DNA from: Pyrus communis
Lineage: Eukaryota; Streptophyta; Magnoliopsida; Rosales; Rosaceae
NCBI RefSeq assembly: GCF_963583255.1
Contig: NC_084816.1
Location: forward strand, 15,859,100 to 15,923,099
Length of the DNA: 64,000 nt
Direction: 5' to 3'
Under the pieces are notes generated by a model. It searched no databases and was not told where the DNA came from. It saw only the letters and a program-made list of their open reading frames with translations. A program made the translations under genes and the position numbers. Shown in pieces: positions 1 to 11,584 of the stretch; positions within the stretch are counted from its first letter, which is position 1; every line of letters begins with the position of its first letter.

Positions 1-205
1 CACGAAAAATCATCCTCGCCAGATTCTTTTCTTAGGGGTTACAGGGGTTTTGTGATTTCATCCGTTCATCGTATATTATGCGATCAATAATTAATTTAAA
101 ATTTAAAATTAAATATGAATAATACTTAATAAAAATTGATCGTGCAATATACAATAAACGGATGAGATCACGGAATCTCGAAGATGCTTACGAGCATCCT
201 TTTCC
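1..205. repeat. Foldback MITE, copy A of a three-copy family
   Basis: Two inverted arms face each other across an AT-rich core. The left arm (about 53-87) reads towards CGTATATTATGCGATCA and the right arm (about 137-172) is its near complement, TGATCGTGCAATATAC. Related foldback copies lie at about 52845-53064 and 53400-53593 and share the core words CGTTCATCGTA and AATTTAAAATTAAA. There is no coding capacity. The element may begin outside the window, and the superfamily is not assigned. Confidence 0.7.
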
Positions 206-372
206 TGTTAAGACATCACCACAAGTTTCGAAAAAATAAAAATAGGAAAAAAATAAAATAAAATGTGCGGGCTTGAGGCCAATCGGGGCCGAGGGTGTTG
301 AAATCTTTTCTGAGTAAATTCTATGAGACTAAATTTGCAGACGTGCCAATTTGTAGCCATAAGCCGAGTGGG

Positions 373-377
373 TAAAG

Positions 378-408
<31 letters not shown>

Positions 409-413
409 TTTTG
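373..413. repeat. Poly-T tract
   Basis: A T-rich run of roughly 40 bases with a few interruptions. It may be the tail of an old retroposon, but no element body was recognised beside it. Confidence 0.8.
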
Positions 414-880
414 ATTAATTCTTATGATTGTGTTTAGATTTGACTTTTTTCAATACGATTGCGGATTAAGGAAGGAATGCATAATGGTCGAGGTTTCTCA
501 ATGCCTTGAGCACAACAATTTTTGAACGAGCGTAAGTGTGTTGTTCCTGTGAAACTGAAGTATGTTTGTCTCTGACGGAAGTGAAGCATGTTGTCTTTGA
601 CGGACGTGAAGCCTTTGGCGAATGTGATATGGATTTGGGGATGATGACGTAATCACTGAATTGATGAGAAATCACATCAACCTAGACAAACAGATGTATG
701 AATCGAAATGATAAGTAATCAAATTTACAATGCTCCTATTGCAAGCTGTCGGGGACCTTTTTGCCGAGTTGTGTATGGACCACGATAGAAACTTTCTACT
801 CTCCTGGTTGGTTTCTAGCACGAGTCTTAAAATACTTTAAAAGAATTAGCACGTTTTAGAAGTATTTCAATTAAATCAAT

Positions 881-1208
881 TGTTGAGAGTTGTCCCACAG
901 GGATAAAGTTTGTTATGTGCTTATATGATTTTGGACTACTCCTCATATTACCAATTAGTTTTATGGTGGAATCTCAATTTTATCATGGTATAAAAGCAAG
1001 GTTGTCTGCGTGTAAAGCATAATGGCCACACACACTCCACGTCACCCAGTTATTGTCCACGTGTAGGCTTAAAAATCCGCCACACGTGCGGGGGCGTGTT
1101 GAGAGTTGTTCCACATTGGTGAGGGACAAGGTTTGCTATGTGCTTATATAATATTGGGCTACTCCTCATATTGCCAATTGGTTTTATGGTGGAACCCCAA
1201 TTTCATCA
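881..1208 (+). mobile_element. TRIM element (terminal-repeat retrotransposon in miniature)
   Basis: A complete 328-bp non-coding LTR element. Two direct terminal repeats, 881-985 and 1097-1208, both start TGTTGAGAGTTGT and end in CA; they differ by substitutions and a short deletion in the left copy. The base after the left LTR begins TGGTATAAAAGCA (986-998), a mutated form of the TGGTATCAGAGC primer-binding site complementary to initiator tRNA-Met. The purine-rich CGTGCGGGGGCG (1085-1096) sits directly before the right LTR. The 5-bp target duplication TCAAT is perfect (876-880 and 1209-1213). TRIMs lack gag and pol and move in trans. Confidence 0.9.
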
Positions 1209-1213
1209 TCAAT

Positions 1214-3744
1214 GACTCCAATTTAGCAATGATTACATGATTATGTAAATTGTAACTTCCCTGAATGAAGTGTAGCGTGAAAACTAAAAGTTCACTGTTT
1301 TAGTGTGAGAGAGCAACTATGCGTGCATGCATGGTTTAAAGATAGCTAATCTAGGATTTCTAGTTCTTTGGCAGTTTTACAAAGACTAAGGAAGCTTATG
1401 AGGAAATCCAAAATGAAAGGAAAGCTTATCCTTCAAGAACTAGGGTTTCTTGCACGTAGAGAAAGCTTGCTCTGCTTGGTGCATTTTTGCCCTTGTGCTT
1501 GTTGTCATTGGTCCTCCTCCTTGCTGCGTTCTTTTTCATTTTATTGGTGTAGGGATCCTTTCCGGTTTCACCTAGGGAATCCCTTAATTTCCTTATTTCT
1601 TCCTATTTTGGCTAAGTCTTCTCTTCTTTTTCCATGGGCACATCTATAGCATTTGTCTTTGGTGTAACATTGAAGAATGTTACTAGCCTCGTGACAATTG
1701 GGTTGAACACACTGCCCATAGCGTCTTCTTCCAACGTCAGTACACAGACTCTATCTTTGGCAACGCTCCTCCTTGTTTTCCTTTCTTGTTTTTCTGTGCA
1801 ATCTTGGAAGGGAAGTGTTCCTTTTCTCTCTATTAATGAGGTGCGCAGCTCTATATTTGAACGTGATCTTGTAGGCGGTCCAACTTTGAGTTTGGTTGTC
1901 TCATAAGTGTCCTATTTGGTTTGTAAGGTAAAGACAAAACTTGGTTTGTTCTCTCTTAAACTTGCCCATGTGAAGCCAAAGATTATGGGTTGGAATTTTG
2001 GTGCTCCAAGCATCCAAACGTCTTCCACAACCCTCGTTCCACGTAAGGCCAGTAAACTTCCACAACCATCCACACTACAATCCATTTGGCAAGCCTCAAG
2101 ATGTGGCTTGGGCCCACTTTAACATGTAGCATGGTTGGCGTGATTTATTTACAACATTAGCATTGTAACAGGGTTTGGTGTGATAAATATATATGAATTT
2201 GCATGGGTTTAGCATGATTATACAAATGTCCAATTTATATATTATATGTTTTTTACACTTTTGCATGAATTTAAGCTTGGCTTGTTACACTTTTATAGTT
2301 GGGCTTTGAGAAATGATTGGACTTGTAGGTGAGATTTTTGAAACCCTGACACAAGCATTTAAAGAGAAAAAAACTAAATGGCGGCAATAAATTAATGTGC
2401 AATCATATTTTTTTTGTCAAACGATAGATTCAAAATATTTTGTCAAACGATAAATTTGTTAGATTAGGGAGCCGACGAGGTTTGAAACCATGCTATGTTG
2501 CAAGGGCAACGCTCCTCTCCACCACTGTGGTAGAGGACCACTTGCTAAAGTGCAATCAATTTAAATGGTAAAAAATAATTAATTGATTTGTAAGAAAGAA
2601 AAACAAATTTATTGTCGAAATATTTTGAAAGCACTCAAAGAATTTCACGTATATGTATTTCTTTTGTTGAAAAAGTTACTTCCATTAAATAAAAACTAGT
2701 ACAAGAAAGAGAGAGACCAAAAGACATCCAACAACAGGAAAAAAGAAAAAAACAATACAAAGGCCAAAAAGAGCTAGCTAAACAACAACAGATAAAGTAA
2801 AAGGCTCAAGCAAAATGAGAGCTCTAACCCAAGATACAACGGGAGACACACACATACTTAGGCCCATAGGTAACAAAAACAAACAAAAAAAAAAAACTCT
2901 AACCTTAAGCAGTATAAACCTACTTGCCATCACCGACACATCCTTGAAAGAAGTCAAACTTCAAACTAGGAAAGTAGACATCGAATTTAAATCCCTTTCA
3001 TGAACCCCTGCAAATATACACAAAGAAAGTACCATATGGATAGAAATGAGGCTAAGGGAGTATGTAAAATACCTTTACTATGACCGAAGTGCTAAACACA
3101 TGGCCTCGATGGGGATACGGCATGCCAGTTGGGGGAGAGAAAGTGAGAGAGGGAAGTGGATTTGATATCTAATTTCGAATCAGTAACCGCAGATCCGAGC
3201 ACATGATGGGGTGATGATGGAATATCACGGCTAATAAGAAGGGATGAAAGAAAAGTAAATAACAAAAAGCAGTAAAAGCATGTGAAAAACGCCGGATGAG
3301 ACCAAACTTAGAGAAAACTAAGATAAAACTATAAAAAAAAATCGAAATAAAAGAGGGGAGAAGACTGGAAAGGGGGAGGAAGAGGGGTGGCATGTTGTAA
3401 AAGGGAAAGGACAAAGGAGATGGGAAGGAAGAAAGAGGGAAAGGGCAGAGGACATGGGAGTGAAGGAGGAAAATAGGAGGGTGTAGCCAGCCCTCTAGGG
3501 GGTGAGAGGGGGGCGGGGATTGCCACCGGCACCCAAGCCAAAGGCTAGAGCCGGCGGCGAACAGTTTCCTAGGTTTATCTTTAATTAGGACTAAACGCAA
3601 TCCAAATTGGAAGAGTTTCACTACAAAACCATAACAAACTAGTTAGATTTTGACAAAAAATTTCTAAGTTAACCAAATCAATGTCGAATTTTTCCTGTTG
3701 ATTGGGCATATTCACAAAAAAAAAAAGTCAAAGTTAATTAGAAT
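1214..3744. other. Intergenic DNA with an old LTR-like repeat, no gene recognised
   Basis: The segment around 1900-2350 is clearly homologous, in the same orientation, to 59770-60140: shared stretches include AACCATCCACAC, CAAGCC and GTGGCTTG. It is probably part of a decayed LTR or other dispersed repeat. The short open frames here (for example 1368-1906) lack any domain I recognise. From 3170 to 3620 the sequence is purine-rich on the plus strand and is not coding. Confidence 0.5.
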
Positions 3745-4443
3745 TAGGGGTGGATTTTTTTTTGCCAAACTAATGTGCCAACCGAATTGTTAACTGTACC
3801 ATATCGATTTTGTGCCAATTGATAATGGCACGGTATTGTACCAAAACTAAATTTTGTGGTACAGTATTGGTATTCGATACCATTTCCGATGGTATTACCG
3901 TACCATACCAAAAATATATTATATATATTTTTTAATAATATAAATGGTATTCAACTTCAATTCTTGTTCTAAATGCTACTAATAAGGTCAATGCCTCCAA
4001 TTTTTATTTGGTTTGAAAATTTAATTTCTATTGGGATTGTAAACTTAACTTCTATTTGATTTGGTTTGTAACTTCTATTTGGATTGTAACATTAATTTTC
4101 ATCATGAATCTTGATGCGTCATTTGACTTATTATACATGTACAAAATGTGAATAATGAATGATTTATGAGTTTAGGCTACCTTATATGAGATAGAGGCAC
4201 AAAAAAAGGTCTTGCCCTTGAATTGGGTTGAAAAATAAAATAAAATGTTGGCCAAGAAAAGTGGCTCAAAACAAAATGACAATTATGATTACCATACCAT
4301 ACCAACCAAACTATTTGGCATATCGAAATTTGGTATATTGAAAGTTTGGTGCAGTAGTGGTAATAGATCTTGTCAAACCAAAAATTTGGTATGGTAATTG
4401 GCATAGGGGTTTTGGTACGATAACCGTACCGAACCCACCCCTA
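3745..4443. mobile_element. hAT-type MITE, about 700 bp
   Basis: The terminal inverted repeats are TAGGGGTGGAT on the left and, read inward from the right end, TAGGGGTGGGT. They are flanked by 8-bp direct repeats with one mismatch: ATTAGAAT (3737-3744) and ATTAAAAT (4444-4451). An 8-bp duplication with a TAGGGG-type terminus is characteristic of hAT elements. The interior carries repeated, mutually inverted GGTA/TACC words near both ends (for example GGTATGGTA), as is common for hAT subterminal transposase-binding repeats. No transposase is encoded. Confidence 0.88.
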
Positions 4444-4718
4444 ATTAAAATAACAAAATCCCTTAACTTGTTATATGGTTTAATTTTCTAATACATCAAA
4501 CCATCTTAAAATCCAATATTTCCTTGACAATTTATTTCCTTTTCAATCCGGGGCTCCGATAACAAGAGCTTGGCATTTTGCATACACTTTTGCACTCTTA
4601 TCACTTGAACGAGAGAAGGAGATTTGAACTCGGGATATAAGAAATCAAACGAAGCCAAAATGTCTCCTACTAAACTCATATTTGTTTGATTACAATTTTA
4701 GTCAAAATTGAAGCCTTA

Positions 4719-5092
4719 GAGCATCTCCAAAGGAGATGTCAAAAGATAAATGTCAAATGTTAATTTGATGACTGATATGATAATGTCAGATTTTCTATTT
4801 TTTCCAACCGATATATTTCTTTGTTATAAATGATATTTGTAGAATTCATTTTAAAAAGAAATCAATTAAAATACATTTTTCAAGATCTATAATTGGTACA
4901 TTAATAGGACCCATATAATAAAATAATTATAAAAAAAATTGACATCACCTTTTCTCATATGTCAAATTTGACATATGAAAACTTATATGTCAATCCACAT
5001 AGAATTGACATATCGGTTGAAGCTCACTTCTACCTTCAAATTTGATTACATGGAATTCCACCTAGGATTTGATATCTCCTTTGGAGATGATC
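4719..5092. mobile_element. PIF/Harbinger (Tourist-like) MITE
   Basis: A 374-bp element with inverted termini: GAGCATCTCCAAAGGAGAT on the left and ATCTCCTTTGGAGATGATC on the right. It is flanked by the 3-bp duplication TTA (4716-4718 and 5093-5095), the target preference of PIF/Harbinger elements. The interior is AT-rich with further inverted words around TGTCAAATTTGACA and has no ORF. Confidence 0.88.
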
Positions 5093-5368
5093 TTAGACCC
5101 TAACTTTGATTGAAATAGAACTGTAGCCTTTGAATTAAAATTAGTCCACGAACATGTCATAATGTAGAACAATAGTTATTTTAGGTAACTCCATCACAAC
5201 TTATGCCATTTATTTGTCCTTTGAATCCTTTATTTCAGATGAAAGTTCTAACAGTGTTACAACAAAAAGACCATTATTCTACGTTATTAGAATCCTTTAT
5301 TTTAGATGAAAATTCTAATAATATTACAGCATAATGACTATTATTTCACATTACTACAAATTCAAGAA

Positions 5369-5787
5369 TGTTGAAAAGTATAGTGGGTAATGAATGCCCA
5401 CAGTATTGAAGACCTTGTCATAGCATTGAAAACATTGCCACATTATTGAAAACCTTGGCAGAATATTGATATGTGGAGATCATTTGTCAAAGGTGTGGTG
5501 TAATTATACAAAATGTAATAATACGGAGTTGCTCTATAAATAGAGCACTCCGACTACTATCAATGGAGACAGAGCACAGAGAAAAAGAGATGAGGGAAGA
5601 GAAAGAGAGGAAGAGGAGAGGAGAGAATACATAGAGTTATCTTTGTACTCCTATTATTCCAAATTATAATGAAAGCATCACTGTTGCCCGAGGACGTACT
5701 CCAGTCACACTGACTGTAGAGGAACCTCGTAAATTTTGTGTCTTGTTTTATTTATTCCACTGTACACACATCGTCGATTTTACAACA
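5369..5787 (+). repeat. 5' LTR of the Copia element
   Basis: 419 bp, starting TGTTGAAAAG and ending TTTTACAACA. It contains a TATA box, TATAAATA at 5535-5542, followed by a GA-rich segment. Compared with the right LTR it differs at four sites: G/A in ATATGTGGAG, A/T in GGAGAGAATAC, C/T in CACACTGACTG and C/T in TTATTCCACTG. Confidence 0.95.
5535..5542 (+). promoter_or_regulatory. TATA box of the Copia LTR promoter
   Basis: TATAAATA lies in the left LTR between CTC and GAGCAC. The same motif is present in the right LTR at the equivalent place (about 13009-13016), about 470 bp upstream of the TIC20-V start codon and in the same orientation, so it could act as an alternative promoter for that gene. 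Confidence 0.65.
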
Positions 5788-6413
5788 CGTTATCAGCACG
5801 AAAAGCTCTCATGTCAGTGGAAAGCACAACGCCATAAATCCGGTGAAGCACTATCCACCTCTCACCTCAGAATAAAAGGTATGTCCATTTTTCGTCTCTC
5901 CCACTGCGCCAGAAGCGCCCCACCGAATTCCGGTGAGAATTGAAATTTACGACCTGAAGTCATCACGAGATGAGAAAACTCGTACCTGACAACTGGTTTC
6001 CAGAGATCCAGAAGAATCTCATCAGACTTGGAAACCCAGATCACGTTGTTTTGGACGGATCTTGAGAACTCCCATGAATACTTGGTTGTTTGAGATGGTG
6101 ATGGCAAGAATGAATCCACACATGCCTCCCTCTCTTGTGCCTTCGTCAACCCCACTGTCATCTGTGTCTCTGTAGGGAGATTCTTGCTTAACGATGCCAT
6201 GTTCCTTGGGTCATGCAAGACCAACGCCAGTCTCTAGTAGCCTTTTTGGATTGAATTGAATTTGGGCAACCTCCATAACTACCCAGCTGACCTTGTGTTT
6301 CGAGACTGGCAGAGACAGAGAAGGAAGAAAAATAATAGAAAATGGGGATTGATGGAATGGCAAGGCACATGTGAAGAAGAAAAAAAAGGGATGTTGACTG
6401 CAACATAAGGAAA

Positions 6414-6420
<7 letters not shown>

Positions 6421-6476
<56 letters not shown>
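6421..6476. repeat. (TA)n microsatellite
   Basis: About 28 TA units follow an A-rich run. It is inside the Copia element, upstream of the pol remnant. Alternating Tyr-Ile open frames across it are artefacts. Confidence 0.95.
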
Positions 6477-6479
<3 letters not shown>

Positions 6480-7235
6480 ATTTGAATGGTGCATGACACC
6501 ATTTGGTCAACATAATATAAATGGTTTCTGTTGGTGCATGGCACCATGCTGCAGGAATAAGAAAAGTAACAATAATAAGGTTTGAATAAGTGCTGACAAA
6601 AGAAAGAAAAATAATAAATAAAATGAGGTATGATACTTCTTGTTATTTATGTGAATTGGTGTTGGTTTAAAACCCTTCACAAGTTCTATTTACTTTAAAG
6701 CAATTTATTTATCATGGACGGTTTTACCGCCTACTGCTTTAAGTTTTGATTTATGTGAATGATGCTGAATTAAAGCCCTTGTCACAAGCTTTATTTACTT
6801 AAATGCAATTTATTCATAATGGCTGGAATTACCACCTATTGCTTTAATTTATTTATTGTACTTCTTTTTGTTATGATGAGTACATACTGGACCCGAAGTT
6901 CCTTGATCAGATCAGAACCTGTAGTTTCTTGATCCTCATCAAATAAAAATGATTGGACCTGAAGTTCCATCAAACAAAAAGATCGGGCATGAAGTCCCTT
7001 GATCCTCAAGATCAGGACATGAAGTTCCTTGATAAGTACCTTAAGTTTGAAGTGTCGCAGTGCCTCAACTTAATTGCAATAAAAGCCATAAGAGTCTCAG
7101 TCTACAGACTATTAAATAAGGACCAGAAGTTCCTTATGTCCATACTAAAAAATGGTTTAGCAGAAACATTTATTAAGCGGATGAAATTGATTACCCGCGT
7201 TCTGCTGATGAAAATGAAATTGCCAAATTTTCTAC

Positions 7236-7939
7236 ATGGGACATGTCATTTTACATGATGCATTATTGATTTGGTTGAGACCTGTTGACAACCATCAATA
7301 CTTCTCAGTACAACTCATGTTTGGGAACCAGCCAAACATTATACATTTACGAGTTTTTGGTTGTGTTATCTATGTGCCTATTGCACTGCCACAACATACT
7401 GAAATGAAGCATCATTGCGGATTAGGCATTGATGTTGAACATCATCTATCATTCAACATTTGAAACCCTTGATTGAGGATATATTTACCGTGTGGTTTGC
7501 GGACTGTCATTTTGATAAGACAATTTTCCCGCTATTAGGGGGAGAAAATAACTTCGTTTCAGAAGAACGATGAACAAATATCATTCCAGAAGAATGATGA
7601 GAAAAAATCGTTCCAGAAGAACGAAGAGAATTTGTCTTATTTTGATTCATGAAGCAATCAATATACAAACGAAGTGAGAATAATTGAATGATGCAACGAT
7701 ATGCAAATCAAATGCCAGATGCATTTAATGATGCAACAGAAGTGATGAAATCACATATACTTGCTGCAAATGTGCCTACAAGAATTAATGTCCCTGTTGG
7801 ACAAAATAATATGGCAGAAAATGATTTATCTGTTTCACGCCTGAAGCGTGGCAGATCCTCAGACTCAAAAGGTTCAGTCCTTCGAAAGAAGAAGAATATG
7901 GCACTACTGAACTATTGCATAACTGTCGCATGCCAGACA
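7236..7939 (+). pseudogene. Copia integrase C-terminal remnant
   Basis: Conceptual translation in shifting frames gives HLRVFGCVIYVPIALPQ (about 7350-7390), then FADCHFDKTIFPLLGGEN (about 7495-7548), then RLKRGRSSDSKG (about 7845-7877). These are hallmarks of the end of Copia integrase and the linker to reverse transcriptase. The catalytic DDE part is not recognisable upstream. Stops and at least one frameshift (near 7460) interrupt the reading, so no functional integrase is made. The nested solo LTR interrupts the sequence at 7940. Confidence 0.8.
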
Positions 7940-9737
7940 TGTTGGAAATGTGCCCTAAAACCAATAATATGATGATACTTTATGGACATTTCACATGTTA
8001 AACTAATCTAGTTTAATATTAAGGGCAAACATTATTGTTTGAGCCGTCTCATATAAATGTTATATGCTTAAACGATAAGTCCAAGGAATATGTGATTGGA
8101 AGAATGCGATCTAAAGAAGTTAGATTCATGAGACCATTCTTTCGTTGACACATCCTAAACGTTCCTGATCATAGGATTGTCAATTGGGCATTGACAGTCC
8201 GTTAAGATCAGTACGTGCTATGTCTTCTCTCAGGGAGAGTGACTAGTCTCGAGTCATTGGTGTGTGTGACATCAAGACAAGTACGTAGGTGCTCAATAGA
8301 GAATGAGTTCACTGAACACGATCAACGAAGAGTTCTCATATTCATGTCACATGAGAACTCATGGTTGGGATAATGCAAATTAGTCTTTTGACCTGAGGCA
8401 TCACAGTTGTCTTGTGGTTAGGTCCTTAATCTTTGATTATGTCAAAGTCACTCCATCAGGAGGGTGTCCACGGCATCGTTGGGGTTAAGCCACTTAGCCA
8501 TGGAGGCAAGTGAATGCGCAACAAGGGATCTCTAACCTTCAAACTGTTTGAGGGAGAATACTCTATGATATGATTAAGAATCTTTGGCCAAAGTATGAAT
8601 GAGATTTAGGAATGTGTTCCAAATCACATTCAAGGTAATCATATAAGCACAAGACTCACATTGGATAGTAGACATGAATAAACTATCAAACCAAACAATG
8701 TGGTCAAGAGTATTGTATTAGAGAAAGACCGTATTGCATTTGTAATCCTAAAACTGAATAGGTTCTCCACCTCTTCTGATTAGCTTGGGTAACCATGACA
8801 TGCTGCTAGGCGTCAACCATGGTTTGTGGAAGCCCTAAAAATGTATTATCACTAACGGGAGAATTGAAAGTAAGTTTCAATTCACAATCGATTTGAAAGA
8901 GTTTGAATCGCCCACTGCCTCGCTAAAAGGAACCTAATGGATCGTACACCGTGTAAGGTAGAGATTGAAGATTCAACGAAGATGAGTAAGAATAATTAAA
9001 TGGTTTAATTATTTATGGCAAGGATTAATTAATTATCAAACGAATAAGTTCGTTAAAGACCTCGGGATAGTTTTGGACCTTAAGGCCCAATGGGCTTCGA
9101 ACGTCAAGTCCATTGACTTAAGTTGCATGACAACTTAATGAATAATGATTCACAAAGGCCCAAATAGCCCAATAAATCCCCTTAGGCCGGCCATTTAGAG
9201 GAGGGTAGTGAACTTGGCTTAATTGCAAGTTTGCCACTCCATTGTGAGATGGTATAAAGACATCTTTATAGCCATTTCATCCTAAGGGTTTTCTTAGGAG
9301 TAAAGATGAGAACACAAACCTCCCTTTGCTCTCAAAGAGGCCGGCCACCTTGGAGGGATCATCTAGCAATCAAACTCCTCCAAGGTCACTCATTTCTTCT
9401 ACAATATGCCTTGGTGTGGAGACTTAGAGGTTCTCAATTTTGGGAACTTGGAGAAACCTTTTCATCCATCCAAATCCATGGATCTAAGATGCAAGGAATG
9501 AAGGCCCTCTCTTTGGGTGATTAGCATTTGCTTATGCAAAGAGGAATCTACAAAGGTATTGATTTCTCAACTCACTTTGTTTTGAGTTGAGTCTTGGTTC
9601 ACCTATCTACTAGGCTTTGAAGTTCATGGGTTAAGTTTTGTTTTTGAGTGCATATAAACATGATTCCGCCTTTTAATTGTTAATTGCATGTTGTTGATGT
9701 TGCTCAAATGAACTTGTTTTTCACAAATCTTCCTTCA
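7940..9737 (+). mobile_element. Solo LTR nested in the Copia element
   Basis: 1798 bp, beginning TGTTGGAAATGTGCCC and ending TCTTCCTTCA, flanked by the perfect 5-bp duplication AGACA (7935-7939 and 9738-9742). No internal retrotransposon sequence or second LTR is present, so it was reduced by LTR-LTR recombination. The start resembles a widespread plant Copia LTR family (from memory). Small open frames inside it, such as 9306-9524, are not considered genes. Copia pol linker sequence is split by it. Confidence 0.9.
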
Positions 9738-10439
9738 AGACACATGACAGTTGCCGCAAGGATACTTGTCCCGAAAAGGTCAATCCGCGTGCATGGGAAT
9801 ATTGATGTCTCATGCATGAAGCATGATAGATGTATAGGTTCCAATGACTCAACTCCCGGAAGTGGAGATTAAAATCCAAGCTCTATAACGCTCAAGAGGA
9901 GGTTATGATCCGCATTCTCTAAATTATGACTATCTTGGAAGAGATAGTGTAATGCCCTTGAAGAGGCAATGGATATCCCAAAAGAAATGAAAAGCTTTTA
10001 TGCGTGCGCATGCACATGAGAATATGGGATCACAGATTGATGATAACCAATGGTAATTTTGGTTTTTACAAGTAGCTAGTAGCTACTAAATTCATCAATG
10101 AGCTGTGGTGATATTGAGTCTCGTTCTTTTTCCATCAACAAAATTATGGGCCAAAATGGAAAAAGGCAATTCCATTACAATTTTGTAAGAACGTGGAAAA
10201 ATAGGCCTATATACTTGGATATCATACAAATAGCCAAAAGATGTTGAATCTAGAAGGTTACATATGGGCATTTGTAATACCATGAAATACATCCACATGA
10301 TATGACACAAGGTTAGAAACGAGTTCATATAAATGGAGAATTATATACGAAGGGTTATGAGTCGCCCACATCATATCTCCATAAGTAAATCCCTCAAATA
10401 TACATGGAAGCGAATTGCTCTGTATAAATTCTAAAGGAA

Positions 10440-10905
10440 AATGTGTCATGAAATGTAGAAAATCCCTGAAGGATTCAAATTGCTTGAAGAAAGCCCCGGA
10501 AGGGTAAAGCATAAAATATGTACTCAATACCAATGGATGATATAAATTGCCTTAGTGAGTACTTTCATTATGGTATTGTTGCAACATACTAAAATCTCTT
10601 GCAAGAGTTGATGATATTAAATTGGGACTCTTGAAGAGTCAAGAAAGATTATAAAGTGTTGAGAGAAATATTGTCTCGAACTGCAGAATCGAACAATATG
10701 CCAACACGAATCTTATCCATGATGTTTATGACATTAAAGAATCATATGGATTGAAGATTATAAGTTGAATACTCAAATGATTTAGACACTAAAAATGATC
10801 ATTTATCTTCGCGAGGGTAAAGATAAATTGATATTTGGTCCAGAAATACCACATCTTAGTAAAATATATGCTTTATTGTATTTAACAAAATACACTGAAT
10901 GAAAT
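10440..10905 (+). pseudogene. Copia reverse transcriptase / RNase H remnants
   Basis: Around 10455-10510 the plus strand reads KIPEGFKLLEESPGR, matching the Copia RT block before the YGLKQ motif, which is itself lost. Around 10800-10905 it reads IYLREGKDKLIFGPEIPHLS followed by YALLYLTKYTE, matching the RT/RNase H junction (GPE-PYLSAIGALLYLA in relatives). The YVDD active-site segment between them is not visible, and several stops occur. This shows deletion as well as point decay of pol. Confidence 0.75.
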
Positions 10906-11074
10906 AAAGTTTATCTCCGAGAAATTACATACACATGAGTTAAAACAAACAAATAGGATGGAACCTTCACAAAGGTTGCTCATGTGAAGCCTCAGTACTC
11001 GGAAGTACCCCAGAAGGGGGAGACACCAAAAGTTGATTATTTGGAGTCTCAATACTTGATGGAACTCTAGACAG

Positions 11075-11584
11075 CTAAGACAATGGATGTCTTTGGAATA
11101 AAGACTCGAACCCCCGATTGTCATTTTGAGTCCGACCTTCGGATTCTAGTAACTGGTCGAGCTTTCTTTTCATGCTCATAGAGTAATTATTTGCAAGCAT
11201 GTGTAACACTCTATTCTCATGCTTGAGCCCTCTAATCTCTTGTTTAAGACTTGCAACCTCAGCCATTAATGATTCAACTTGGTGAGTTCGAGCAAGTTGG
11301 TGCTGGCCCATATTGGATACAGAGCCCGTACATTGAACACTGAGAGCCAATGAGTCTTGAACGGCCGCCTCATCAGACCGGTTTGAAAGGATTCTGTTAT
11401 CCTTTGGAGTGAGAAGATTCCTGGCTACCACTGTAGCGGTTATGTTATTCTTCATCACAGAGTCCCCAACCGTAAGAGGACCATTAGAAGATGAGAAGGA
11501 CGGGCGCCATATGTTATCCTGACGCTGCTCGTCTGTATCAATCTTGAGACTCAAATCTAAGCAAATGTTAGATAGGCAAGCCAT
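11075..11584 (-). CDS. Antisense coiled-coil ORF inside the Copia element
   Basis: An uninterrupted 169-codon frame on the strand opposite to the retrotransposon, between the RNase H remnant and the 3' LTR. The N-terminal half (residues 1-60) is polar and includes DNIWRPSFSSSNGP and a DSVMKNN motif. Residues about 100-145 form a leucine-rich heptad pattern (VESLMAEVASLKQEIRGLKH, then ENRVLHML), a likely coiled coil. I recognise no catalytic domain. From memory, similar antisense ORFs of unknown function accompany some plant LTR elements, but I cannot confirm a match. Its intact state contrasts with the stop-filled pol remnants of the same element. Expression, and a role such as modulation of the element, are inference. 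It could also be a fortuitous frame. Confidence 0.55.
   Translation of the reverse strand: MACLSNICLDLSLKIDTDEQRQDNIWRPSFSSSNGPLTVGDSVMKNNITATVVARNLLTPKDNRILSNRSDEAAVQDSLALSVQCTGSVSNMGQHQLARTHQVESLMAEVASLKQEIRGLKHENRVLHMLANNYSMSMKRKLDQLLESEGRTQNDNRGFESLFQRHPLS

Noticed and set aside
5862..6224. 120-codon minus-strand frame after the Copia 5' LTR, as a possible gene
   Set aside because: It overlaps the leader and expected gag region, shows no recognisable domain and has no supporting context; it is less convincing than the coiled-coil ORF at 11075-11584.
6188..6547. Frames with repeated Tyr-Ile residues
   Set aside because: They only translate the (TA)n microsatellite inside the Copia element.
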